Below are positions 54,044 through 61,620 of a stretch of DNA of 64,000 nt, one piece after another. The notes below the pieces were generated by a model. The model searched no databases. It was not told the origin of the DNA and saw nothing but the letters and a program-made list of their open reading frames with translations. Every line of letters begins with the position of its first letter. The stretch's first letter is position 1. Position numbers and translations under genes: made by a program. Source of the DNA: an uncultured Ignavibacteria bacterium (GTDB lineage: Bacteria; Bacteroidota; Ignavibacteria; SZUA-365); NCBI GenBank assembly GCA_913061095.1, contig CAJXVM010000005.1:181751-245750 (forward strand), read 5' to 3'.

Positions 54044-55135
54044 ATGGAAAACCTGAAGATTATCCGAGCGCAGGAAACCCGCATCAACGACATTGATTAT
54101 GACAATCTTGGATTCGGCGTCCATTTCTCCGACCACATGTTCGTGGTGGATTACGCGGATGACGCCTGGGGACAGCCCCGCATCGAACCGTACGCGACGA
54201 TGGACATTGATCCGGCAAACTGCACGCTGCATTACGGACAGACGATTTTCGAGGGAATGAAGGCCTTTCGTTCACAGAAGGGCGGCGTGAATCTGTTTCG
54301 TCCCTTCATGAACGCGAAGCGCCTGAACAATTCGGCCGAGCGCGTCTGCATCCCGAAACTGGACGAGGAGTTTTTCGTGGATGCGATCCGCGAACTTATC
54401 CGCGTCGATCACAAGTTCATCCCGCACAAGCGGGGACACTCGCTGTACATCCGTCCCCTGAGTTTCGGCACCGGCAATTTCCTCGGCGTGCATGCGTCGG
54501 ACAAGTACCGCTTCCTCATCATCACATCTCCCGTCGCATCCTACTATGCTGCCGGCGTGAATCCCGTGCGCATCAAGGTGGACGAAGAGCATGTGCGTGC
54601 CGTGCGCGGCGGACTCGGACAGGCGAAGACGGCGGCAAATTACGCGGCGAGCCTGTACGCCGGCATGCAGGCCAAGAAGGAGGGCTTCGCGCAGGTGCTC
54701 TTCCTCGAAGCCGTCACGAAGAAATTCGTCGACGAGATCGGCGCGATGAACATCATGTTCCTGATCGACGACGAACTGATCACGCCGCCGCTGGATCAGG
54801 GTTCGATTCTGCCCGGCATCACGCGCGACTCCGTGCTGCATCTCGCCCGCGACTGGGGCATGAAGGTATCCGAGCGCGCCGTCGGCATCGACGAAATCAT
54901 GGAAGCGCACAAAAAGGGCACGCTGCAGGAGGCCTTCGGCACCGGCACGGCCGCGGTCATTTCACCGGTCGGCGAACTGGTGTACCGCGACAAGGCCATC
55001 ATCATCAACGACATGAAGATCGGTCCGGTTGCACAGAAATTCTACGACACCATCACCGGCATGCAGTACGGCGAACTCGACGATCCCTACGGCTGGGTGG
55101 AGACAATCAACATCGAGGAATCGGTCGGAGCGTGA
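54044..55135 (+). CDS. ilvE: Branched-chain amino acid aminotransferase
   Basis: 363 residues from ATG 54044 (AGGAG 5 nt upstream). Fold-type IV PLP enzyme that makes valine, leucine and isoleucine from their keto acids. Signatures: HYGQTIFEGMKAFR, the RPFMNAKRLNNSAER arginine cluster, the Lys in GLGQAKTAANYAASL, LFLEAVTKKFVDEIGAMN and the phosphate-binding FGTGTAAVISPVGEL. Length matches the long BCAT subfamily (human/Bacillus-like). An intrinsic terminator follows. TATATT at 53976-53981 lies 63 nt upstream. Confidence 0.96.
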   Translation: MENLKIIRAQETRINDIDYDNLGFGVHFSDHMFVVDYADDAWGQPRIEPYATMDIDPANCTLHYGQTIFEGMKAFRSQKGGVNLFRPFMNAKRLNNSAERVCIPKLDEEFFVDAIRELIRVDHKFIPHKRGHSLYIRPLSFGTGNFLGVHASDKYRFLIITSPVASYYAAGVNPVRIKVDEEHVRAVRGGLGQAKTAANYAASLYAGMQAKKEGFAQVLFLEAVTKKFVDEIGAMNIMFLIDDELITPPLDQGSILPGITRDSVLHLARDWGMKVSERAVGIDEIMEAHKKGTLQEAFGTGTAAVISPVGELVYRDKAIIINDMKIGPVAQKFYDTITGMQYGELDDPYGWVETINIEESVGA

Positions 55136-55172
55136 GCGGCGGGAGTCGGAACGCTTTCCCGATCTGATTATT

Positions 55173-55205
55173 GCGCCTCGTCCCAAACGGACGGGGCGCT
55201 TTTTT
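55173..55205 (+). terminator. Intrinsic terminator of ilvE
   Basis: GCGCCTCGTCC and GGACGGGGCGC form an 11-bp stem around a CAAAC-type loop, followed by six T. It lies 38 nt after the ilvE stop. Confidence 0.93.
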
Positions 55206-55210
55206 GCTAT

Positions 55211-55238
55211 GGGCTGCGGGCTTTGGGCTATGGGCTGC
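55211..55238 (+). repeat. Heptamer-phased GGGCTNN repeat
   Basis: Four consecutive 7-mers, GGGCTGC, GGGCTTT, GGGCTAT, GGGCTGC, directly after the ilvE terminator and fused to the REP-like hairpin that starts at 55240. The same word family occurs at 19275-19316. Confidence 0.65.
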
Positions 55239-55239
55239 G

Positions 55240-55263
55240 GTAGCCGCACGCGTGAGCGTGCGG
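55240..55263 (+). repeat. REP-like hairpin
   Basis: GTAG followed by CCGCACGC-GTGA-GCGTGCGG: perfect 8-bp stem and GTGA loop, the same loop and tetranucleotide as the copies at 61551 and 63880. Confidence 0.7.
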
Positions 55264-55333
55264 TTCCGCGTGAGAGCGCCTCTCCACTCCGAGCCCGCGG
55301 TTCCACGTGAGAGCGCCTCTCCACTCCGAGCCC
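55260..55333 (+). repeat. 37-bp direct repeat, two copies
   Basis: A 37-bp unit (55260-55296; begins GCGGTTCCGCGTGAGAGCG and ends GAGCCC) is repeated at 55297-55333 with one G-to-A difference. The first copy overlaps the right arm of the REP-like hairpin. The rest of this 390-base intergenic region holds no gene. Confidence 0.85.
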
Positions 55334-55447
55334 GCTACCTGATGGCGGGCGACACTTCCACCGAAGTGAAAGGTATGCGCCGCCAATGGCCAACCCGCCT
55401 CCGCAATGCTTCGGCGGGCCTTCGGCAGCCAAAGGCCAACGGCTTAC

Positions 55448-55476
55448 TTGACACCGCGTGCGCGAATGGATATCTT
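55448..55476 (+). promoter_or_regulatory. Sigma-70-like promoter
   Basis: TTGACA (55448-55453), 17-nt spacer and TATCTT (55471-55476), 49 nt before the ATG of the 4-TM protein gene. A second TATATT lies at 55494-55499. Confidence 0.6.
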
Positions 55477-55524
55477 CCTCCTGATTTCCGGTATATATTG
55501 TTGATACACACAGGAGGCATCGCG

Positions 55525-56004
55525 ATGCTGAAAAAGATCCTGCTCGCCACGCTTGCGGTTTTCGTCGTGTGGGAAATTCTCGATTTCATCATCCACGGCG
55601 TGCTGCTCGCCCCGCTCTACGAACAGACGAGCCATCTGTGGCGGCCGATGGAGGAAATGAAAATGCTGGTGATGTATCTGACGGTGCTCATTGCCGCTTT
55701 TTTCTTCGTCGCCGTCTATGGCTGGCTGCTGCGGCCGAAAACCATGAAAAATGCGCTTCTGTACGGACTGCTTTTTGGCCTCGGCGCGGGTACGTCCATG
55801 GGGTATGGTACCTACGCGATGATGGATATCCCCTACTGGATGGCATTCGGCTGGTTTCTCGGCACGACGGTCGAGGCCGTGGTTGCCGGACTTCTGCTCG
55901 GAGCCATCATCCGCGAACCGGAGGTGATGGTGACGGAACAGCCGATCGAGCACACGCCGGGACAGCATTCCGCGGAGAAGCCGCCTCCGACGGAAGCTGG
56001 CTGA
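55525..56004 (+). CDS. Four-helix integral membrane protein, hypothetical
   Basis: 159 residues from ATG 55525, with GGAGG 7 nt upstream. Four membrane helices at about 4-24, 48-68, 78-98 and 106-128, then a hydrophilic Pro/Glu-rich tail (about 132-159). The first helix begins after a KK pair and carries LATLAVFVVWEILDFIIHGVLL. I do not recognise a specific family with confidence; it resembles small DUF-type inner-membrane proteins. Monocistronic, facing the convergent sirtuin gene 22 nt away. Confidence 0.65.
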   Translation: MLKKILLATLAVFVVWEILDFIIHGVLLAPLYEQTSHLWRPMEEMKMLVMYLTVLIAAFFFVAVYGWLLRPKTMKNALLYGLLFGLGAGTSMGYGTYAMMDIPYWMAFGWFLGTTVEAVVAGLLLGAIIREPEVMVTEQPIEHTPGQHSAEKPPPTEAG

Positions 56005-56025
56005 CAGCCGGACCTGAAAGTCGGC

Positions 56026-56805
56026 TCAGTGCTCTTGCTCTTGATCGGGAGCGAAGTCTATGCCGAGCTCCCTGACGAGACGCCGCAGGACGTCGGTCGC
56101 CTTTCCCTTCAGAAATACGTCGGTCAGATGCGGCGTATAGTTCGACGGCTCGGTGTTGACCTCGATGATGGCCGCGCCGTTGCGCTTCGCCTCTTCGGGT
56201 ACGAGGCAGGCGGGCATGACTTCCCCGGTGGTCCCGACGAGGAGAAACACGTCCGCCAGTTCCGCCTCGCGGAAGGAAAGCGTGCGCGCGGGCTCGGGAA
56301 TCATCTCCCCGAAAAAAATGAAATCCGGCTTGAACAGTCCCCCGCACTCGCAGTGCGGCGGCAGCACCGCGAGATCGGCCTCCCGGGCGGGACGCCGCCT
56401 GCCGCATTCCAGGCACAGCAGCATCTGGGAGTTGCCGTGGAATTCCAGCACGGACCTGCTGCCCGCTTCCTGATGCAGGTTGTCGATGTTCTGCGTGATG
56501 ACGGTCTTGACCAGTCCCTCGCGTTCCATCGCGGCAAGGGCGCGATGCGCGTCATTGGGCCGCGCTTTCCCGAAGAAATCATAGAAAATTTCCTTGATCA
56601 CCTTCCACGACTCCTCCGTGTGTGCGTGGAAATACGTGAGCTCGAGACTGCGCGGGTCGTACCTGCTCCACAGTCCCTCCGCGCCACGGAACGGCGGAAT
56701 GCCGCTCTCGACGGATATCCCCGCGCCGGTAAAGACGCTGACATGCCTGGCGTTGCGGATGAGTTTTGCTGCGGCGGAGATGGGCATGGGGTTTGGGCTG
56801 GTCAT
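56026..56805 (-). CDS. cobB: NAD-dependent protein deacylase, sirtuin
   Basis: 259 residues. Sir2-family enzyme that removes acyl groups from lysines using NAD+. Motifs: GAGISVESGIPPFRG (NAD pocket), TQNIDNLHQEAG with the catalytic His in EFHGN, and a zinc site CLECG...CECGG. The GTS-type ribose loop reads GTTGEVMPA, a mild variant. The Ala-x(n)-Tyr-x-x-Arg pair of desuccinylases is not obvious, so deacetylation is more likely. TATATT on the minus strand (56827-56822) suggests a very short leader. Confidence 0.93.
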   Translation of the reverse strand: MTSPNPMPISAAAKLIRNARHVSVFTGAGISVESGIPPFRGAEGLWSRYDPRSLELTYFHAHTEESWKVIKEIFYDFFGKARPNDAHRALAAMEREGLVKTVITQNIDNLHQEAGSRSVLEFHGNSQMLLCLECGRRRPAREADLAVLPPHCECGGLFKPDFIFFGEMIPEPARTLSFREAELADVFLLVGTTGEVMPACLVPEEAKRNGAAIIEVNTEPSNYTPHLTDVFLKGKATDVLRRLVRELGIDFAPDQEQEH

Positions 56806-56928
56806 GGTGGACGTTTGGGGGAATATAGGATTTTTTGATGTGCATGGGGAGGGTCTATTGGATCGAGAGGAGCGTGAGGTCGGAGGCCGAAGGCCGGAGA
56901 CTCGTCGCAGGCGAGATCGGGAGGACGA

Positions 56929-57657
56929 TCAGGGTGTGTGGGGATCGGCGTGGAGGGCCTGGAGGACGGCGTCGCGGTAGTTGCGGCCGATAGTGAGCTC
57001 GTGTTTCCCGATTTCAATGCTGTGGGAGGTGAAGGCGTCGATTTTGTCAACCGCCACGATGAGACTGCGATGGATGCGCAGGAAACGGTCTGCGGGGAGC
57101 AGTTCTTCGATCGCACCCAGCGTCATGCGCGCGGTGAACTTCTGCTCCGGGGTGTGGACCTTCACGTAATCCCTGTCCGACTCGATGAAGAGGATATCCG
57201 CGAGCGGAATCTTTTGCACCTTGCGATCGGCGCGCAGAAGCAGATGTCCGCTCTCGCGATCCTGCTGTCCGCCTGTATCCGCCACGACGCGCGATGACGG
57301 TACGCGCCGTGCGTGGTATTTCTGCACCGCCTGCAGGAAACGTTCGTATGACACGGGCTTGAGCAGATAGTCGATCACATCGAGATCGAATCCCTCCACC
57401 GCATAATTCCGATGCGCCGTGGTGATGATGACGGCGGGCGGATGCCGCAGCGCGCGCAGCAGTCCGATGCCCGTCAGGCCCGGCATCTCGATGTCGAGAA
57501 AGAGCAGATCGATTTCGTGCTTCTGCAGCAGCGTGAATGCGCTGTCGGCATCACCGCACGAAGCGGTCAGGTCCAGTGTCTCGATACGCGCGATATGCGC
57601 GGCGATCACTTCGATGGCCAGCGGTTCGTCATCTACGATCATGCAGCGCGTGTTCAT
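56929..57657 (-). CDS. LytTR-family response regulator
   Basis: 242 residues from ATG 57657; the frame is open upstream inside the kinase gene, but the receiver starts here. Receiver with Asp55 (LFLDIEMPGLTG) and LKPV, then a LytTR DNA-binding domain (about 140-235: VQKIPLADILFIESDRDYVKVHT, FLRIHRSLIVAVDKI). It overlaps the kinase stop by 4 nt, forming a LytS-LytR-like pair. Confidence 0.95.
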   Translation of the reverse strand: MNTRCMIVDDEPLAIEVIAAHIARIETLDLTASCGDADSAFTLLQKHEIDLLFLDIEMPGLTGIGLLRALRHPPAVIITTAHRNYAVEGFDLDVIDYLLKPVSYERFLQAVQKYHARRVPSSRVVADTGGQQDRESGHLLLRADRKVQKIPLADILFIESDRDYVKVHTPEQKFTARMTLGAIEELLPADRFLRIHRSLIVAVDKIDAFTSHSIEIGKHELTIGRNYRDAVLQALHADPHTP

Positions 57658-58742
57658 GTCGGCTCCGTCGTTCTGAGTGTGGGGAAGACGATGGTGAGCG
57701 CAACGAAAAAGCGGTCGGCTTCCTCTCGCACATCGAGCGCGTGCGCCCGCGGATACAGCAGCGTGAGCCGATCGCGCACATTCCACATTCCGATACCTTC
57801 GTGTTCATCCTCCGATCGATCCGCGGCCGGGAGGCTGTTCTCCACGGTGAAGCGCAGTTCTCCACCCGTGCAGCGCAGCGTGATATCCACCCAGGCATGC
57901 GTGCCGCCGCGGCTGAGTCCGTGCTTGAAGCTGTTTTCCACCAGCGGCAGGAACAGCAGCGGTGCGATTTCCCGGTCCACATCAATCTGTCGCTCGAATG
58001 CGATGCGCACATCCGGACCGTATCGCAGCCGCTCCAGCGAGAGGTATTGTTCGATCAGCGCGGCTTCGCGCGACAGCAGTACCGTCTCTGCGCTGCTCTC
58101 GTAGAGCATGTAATCCAGCAGCGCGGAGAGCCGCAGCACGACGTCGGGGGCCTGCTCCGATTTCCGGAGCGTGAGCGCGTAGAGGTTGTTCAGCGTGTTG
58201 AACAGGAAATGCGGATGTACCTGCGCGCGCAGCATGGCGAGTTCCGCCTCGAGTTTCTCCCGCTCGAGACGCAGTGCCCGGTGCTCAACGGCGCGCCCGT
58301 GTCGCAGCAGTTTGAGCGCGGCAGCGGTGATGGCGACAATCAGCGGACCGGCCGAGAGGACGATTGCGTCAATGGCGTTCGCCGGCAGTCGGTATCCGGG
58401 GATGGTCGGGAAGGGAATCATGCCGATGATGAGCAGAAGCAGCATCAGTGTCTCGAGAAAGAACACGCCGAGGATGGTATATGCGATGAGCAGGGCAACG
58501 CGCCAGTATCGCCGCGGAAGCAGTGCATGCGGGATGGTGACGGCGAGTGTCACGTACACGGCGGCGAGATACACCGGGAAACTCAGTCCGAGCAGCGTGG
58601 CAGCGGCGAGGCCGCTTCCGAGCGCGCGGCTGTAAAGCAGCAGCATCGCGCCCATGGCGACGATCCAGAATGCTCCGTGACGAAGGAAGCGCAGCAGGGG
58701 AGCGCGCCATCTCCGTGCAGCCGTTTCATGCTGTACGTTCAT
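57654..58742 (-). CDS. LytS-type sensor histidine kinase
   Basis: 362 residues. Four membrane helices in the first 145 residues without a large extracellular domain. The His_kinase (PF06580) motif is QVHPHFLFNTLNN with His178; the ATPase region has LFLPLVENSFKHGL and GIGMWNVRDRL. It signals to the LytTR regulator encoded by the overlapping gene. Target genes are unknown; the nearby ExbB-like gene is divergent. Confidence 0.93.
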   Translation of the reverse strand: MNVQHETAARRWRAPLLRFLRHGAFWIVAMGAMLLLYSRALGSGLAAATLLGLSFPVYLAAVYVTLAVTIPHALLPRRYWRVALLIAYTILGVFFLETLMLLLLIIGMIPFPTIPGYRLPANAIDAIVLSAGPLIVAITAAALKLLRHGRAVEHRALRLEREKLEAELAMLRAQVHPHFLFNTLNNLYALTLRKSEQAPDVVLRLSALLDYMLYESSAETVLLSREAALIEQYLSLERLRYGPDVRIAFERQIDVDREIAPLLFLPLVENSFKHGLSRGGTHAWVDITLRCTGGELRFTVENSLPAADRSEDEHEGIGMWNVRDRLTLLYPRAHALDVREEADRFFVALTIVFPTLRTTEPT

Positions 58743-59025
58743 GATGGGAATCTAACGGAATGCACCGTGTGAAATCCGGAAATGCGACCATGCATCCGGA
58801 GAACCGCGACGAACGGCGCGTCAGGCGCGACAAACGGCATCCGCATGGCGGACAGTCGCGCCGGTCGCTCGTGCGCAGGCATCGGACGCAATTCCTCCAT
58901 GCGCGGTTCATGGCGGACTATCTTCCGGGTGCATGTTATTCAAACAGAGGTGCTGCACCATGATGATATTTCCGCCCACGATGGTCAGCAATCCTCTTTT
59001 TGTACCCGAACTGGAGGAAACGACC

Positions 59026-59400
59026 ATGTCAGCATTCATGTCCGAAGGCGGACCATTCATGTACCTGATTCTCATCCTCGGCGTCGTGGCCCTCATGCTC
59101 ACGCTCTACCGCTCGGCGCGGCTGCTGCAGGGCACCGCGGTGTCGGCGGCATCGGTCAACACCGTGCTGTATCTCGGCTGCGCCGCGCTGCTGCTCGGTG
59201 TGACCGCCCAGCTGACCGGTCTGTACATGGCGGCGTCGGCGATTATCCGCGCCGAAAACATCGCACCGCCCATCATCGCGCGGGGCATTCTCGTATCGTT
59301 CAACACGACGCTGTTCGGTCTGTATGTCTTTGTCATCGCGCTGCTGCTGTGGCTGGCGCTGCGTGCGCTGGCATCCCGGCGAAGCCCGGCAAACGCCTAG
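59026..59400 (+). CDS. Lone MotA/TolQ/ExbB-like proton channel protein
   Basis: 124 residues from ATG 59026, which has GGAGG 8 nt upstream; earlier in-frame ATGs (58933, 58960) lack one. Starts MSAFMSEGGPFMYLILILGVVALML, the typical ExbB/MotA N-terminus, and has three further membrane stretches (about 50-68, 85-105 covering GILVSFNTTLFGLYVFVIALLL). ExbB/TolQ proteins are usually over 200 residues and work with an ExbD/TolR partner; none is here, so this is a shortened orphan. The upstream 283 bases (58743-59025) hold no other gene. Confidence 0.75.
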   Translation: MSAFMSEGGPFMYLILILGVVALMLTLYRSARLLQGTAVSAASVNTVLYLGCAALLLGVTAQLTGLYMAASAIIRAENIAPPIIARGILVSFNTTLFGLYVFVIALLLWLALRALASRRSPANA

Positions 59401-59419
59401 CCGCGACTCGTGAGAGGGA

Positions 59420-61348
59420 TCAGCGCACGACGCAGACGCGACGCGTCATCGCCGCCGTGCCGTCCTGCACGCGGAGCATGTACATGCCCGGTCGCAGCCC
59501 GCTGACGTCGATCCACGCTGCGGACGCATATCCCTCATACACCAGCTGCCCGAGGGCGTTGAACATGCGCACCTGCGCATCCGGACGCGCCGAGGTCTGC
59601 AGCTGCAGCGTCCCGCGCGCGGGATTCGGGAAGATGCTCAGCGTGAAGTCCCCGGCGGAGGGCAGGTCGTTCACCGCGAGCACGCTGCCGTCGATGTCGA
59701 TGTACTGGTTCGCGGGGATATCCGTCAGCACGGTGTGCGCAAAGGGCTGACGGGGCCACTCGACGACGATGCGGTCGGCCTGTGTGTTCTGCCCGAGGCC
59801 GAAGAGCAGCTCAAGTGGCTGCTGCCCCGAGAAGTGACCGCGTCCGGCCTGCACCTCGCGCATCTGCCGCACGCCGCCGGCTTCGACGTACACGCGCGCG
59901 CCGACGGCCGTGCGGTTCACGCCGTCCGGACCCGTGAGCTGCACGCCGATCCAGTTGTTCCTGTCGCCGATGTTGTTCTCGAGGAAGACGATATCCGCGC
60001 GGTCGCTGTTGCCTTGCGCCGAGAAGTGATTCGAATTCATCACGATGTCGTAGTCGCCGTCCCGGTCGTAATCCAGCGCCTCGAGCGAGTGGGGACTGCG
60101 GATCTTGCCGATCAGCTCCAGCTGCGAAGTGATGTCGTAGAAGTGATTATCCTGGCCCTGCAGGAAGAAGAACGGCCGGTCGGTGTTGTCGAGATATTCG
60201 CACTCGGTGATGATGATGTCGGCGAGCATGTCGTTGTTCATGTCGAGCCACTGGGCATCCATGTTGCCGAGGTGGTACGACTGCGGGGAGGAGCGGTGCA
60301 GGCGGTCGAGCTCCCAGACGAGATCGTAGTCCTGTGCGGGACCCTGATTCGTGGCGATGACGGTGCGTCCCTCGTCGCGGCCGAGTCCGCCGTGCACGAG
60401 CACCTGCAGCACATCCATGTCGCCGTCGTTGTCGTAGTCGTAGGGATAGGCGCCCCACTGGCAGAGATTCTTTCCGTTGTCGCCCTGCATGGTGCGCGCA
60501 TTGTAGCCGACCATCGGTGCGATGTCGCGGAAGCGGCCGTCGCCCTCGTTGCGCAGCAGGCTGCCGTTGCTGCGGCAGTACGGCGAGGTCAACACGTCGG
60601 GCCAGCGGTCGTTGTTCCAGTCGGTCACGCTCGCGCCCTGCATGGGATACGCGGTGGTGACGCGCGCCTGCTGCGAGACGTCGGTGAACGTGCCGTCACC
60701 GTTGCCCTTCATCAGGCGGTCAGGATGATACGGTCCCTGCGGGGTGCGCCAGTACGCTGCGACATACACGTCGAGGATGCCGTCGAGGTCGTAGTCGAGA
60801 TACGACGAGCCGGAGACGCTCAGCGGGAAGCGCGAGTCGTCGGGATCGACGAGTGATTCGAATCCGTCGTCGGCCACGTGGCTGAAGCGGCCGGTACCGT
60901 CGTTGAGCATGACCTGGCTGTGGTCTTCCGGATAGGGCGCGCGCGTGTCGTACATCCACACGGCCGCGATCAGGTCGAGGTCGCCATCGTTATCCACGTC
61001 GCCGTAGGAGATGCAGTCGCCGCGTTTCGTGGTGTCCAGCGTGGGATGCACGTTCACGCCGCTCTCCGTGGTGAAATCCACGAAGCGCCGCGGGGGAGTG
61101 GGTCCCGGCGGAACCGTCGTATTCGGTTCGTTGATGTACACGCGGATGTCGCCGCGGCGGTAAATATTGCGCACGACACTGATGTCGGGATAATGGTCGC
61201 CGTTGAGGTCCACCACATTGAAGCGCAGGGCCTTGGTGTCGTTGCCGAAGCCGACATCGTGTGTGATGATGCGGAACCAGGTGCTGTCCTGGGCGGAAAG
61301 AGTTGCGGTCAGAAGGATGAAAAGGAGGGTAGTAAGCACAACGCGCAT
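59420..61348 (-). CDS. Secreted FG-GAP/VCBS-repeat protein with ASPIC/UnbV and T9SS domains
   Basis: 642 residues from ATG 61348 (GGAGG 8 nt upstream, signal peptide ending TATLSAQ). Residues about 40-450 hold FG-GAP/VCBS repeats with calcium-binding D-x-D-x-D-G loops (DVDNDGDLDL, DYDNDGDMDV, DYDRDGDYDI). An ASPIC/UnbV domain (about 462-535; WIGVQLTGPDGVNRTAVGARV) is followed by a T9SS type A sorting domain (about 555-642; SIFPNPARGTLQL, MYMLRVQDG). Likely exported by T9SS and anchored or released at the cell surface as a beta-propeller protein. TATATT on the minus strand near 61433 is a candidate promoter element. Confidence 0.9.
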   Translation of the reverse strand: MRVVLTTLLFILLTATLSAQDSTWFRIITHDVGFGNDTKALRFNVVDLNGDHYPDISVVRNIYRRGDIRVYINEPNTTVPPGPTPPRRFVDFTTESGVNVHPTLDTTKRGDCISYGDVDNDGDLDLIAAVWMYDTRAPYPEDHSQVMLNDGTGRFSHVADDGFESLVDPDDSRFPLSVSGSSYLDYDLDGILDVYVAAYWRTPQGPYHPDRLMKGNGDGTFTDVSQQARVTTAYPMQGASVTDWNNDRWPDVLTSPYCRSNGSLLRNEGDGRFRDIAPMVGYNARTMQGDNGKNLCQWGAYPYDYDNDGDMDVLQVLVHGGLGRDEGRTVIATNQGPAQDYDLVWELDRLHRSSPQSYHLGNMDAQWLDMNNDMLADIIITECEYLDNTDRPFFFLQGQDNHFYDITSQLELIGKIRSPHSLEALDYDRDGDYDIVMNSNHFSAQGNSDRADIVFLENNIGDRNNWIGVQLTGPDGVNRTAVGARVYVEAGGVRQMREVQAGRGHFSGQQPLELLFGLGQNTQADRIVVEWPRQPFAHTVLTDIPANQYIDIDGSVLAVNDLPSAGDFTLSIFPNPARGTLQLQTSARPDAQVRMFNALGQLVYEGYASAAWIDVSGLRPGMYMLRVQDGTAAMTRRVCVVR

Positions 61349-61452
61349 GGGGAATGCCTCCGGATAGATCAGATCAGACATCAGGCAGGATTGCGGAGCG
61401 AGTCGCAAAACCATCGTACGGGAATGAAATATACTGAAAATTATCGAGCAGG

Positions 61453-61476
61453 ATAGCCCCACGCGTGAGCGTGAGG
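61453..61476 (+). repeat. REP-like hairpin (degenerate)
   Basis: ATAG then CCCCACGC-GTGA-GCGTGAGG: same design as the perfect copy at 61551, with one stem mismatch and ATAG instead of GTAG. Confidence 0.65.
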
Positions 61477-61504
61477 TTGGTGGCCGGTGCGCCCACATCC
61501 ACAG

Positions 61505-61528
61505 CCACACCCTCACGGGTGTGGTTAA
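61505..61528 (-). repeat. REP-like hairpin, opposite orientation
   Basis: CCACACCC-TCAC-GGGTGTGG, then TTAAC. Read on the minus strand it is GTTAA-type tetranucleotide plus stem, head-to-head with the flanking plus-strand copies. Confidence 0.7.
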
Positions 61529-61550
61529 CGCACCCGGTCATCGGCGTGCC

Positions 61551-61574
61551 GTAGCCCCACGCGTGAGCGTGGGG
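61551..61574 (+). repeat. REP-like hairpin
   Basis: GTAG followed by CCCCACGC-GTGA-GCGTGGGG, perfect 8-bp stem. About 98 bp from the previous plus-oriented copy at 61453. Confidence 0.75.
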
Positions 61575-61598
61575 TGGGCGGCGGTGCGCCCCACACCC

Positions 61599-61620
61599 CC
61601 ACACTGACGGTGTGGCTACC
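61599..61620 (-). repeat. REP-like hairpin fused to a stop codon
   Basis: On the minus strand GGTAG followed by CCACAC-CGTCA-GTGTGG. The TAG of the GTAG tetranucleotide (61616-61618) is the stop codon of the BNR-repeat protein gene. Confidence 0.75.
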
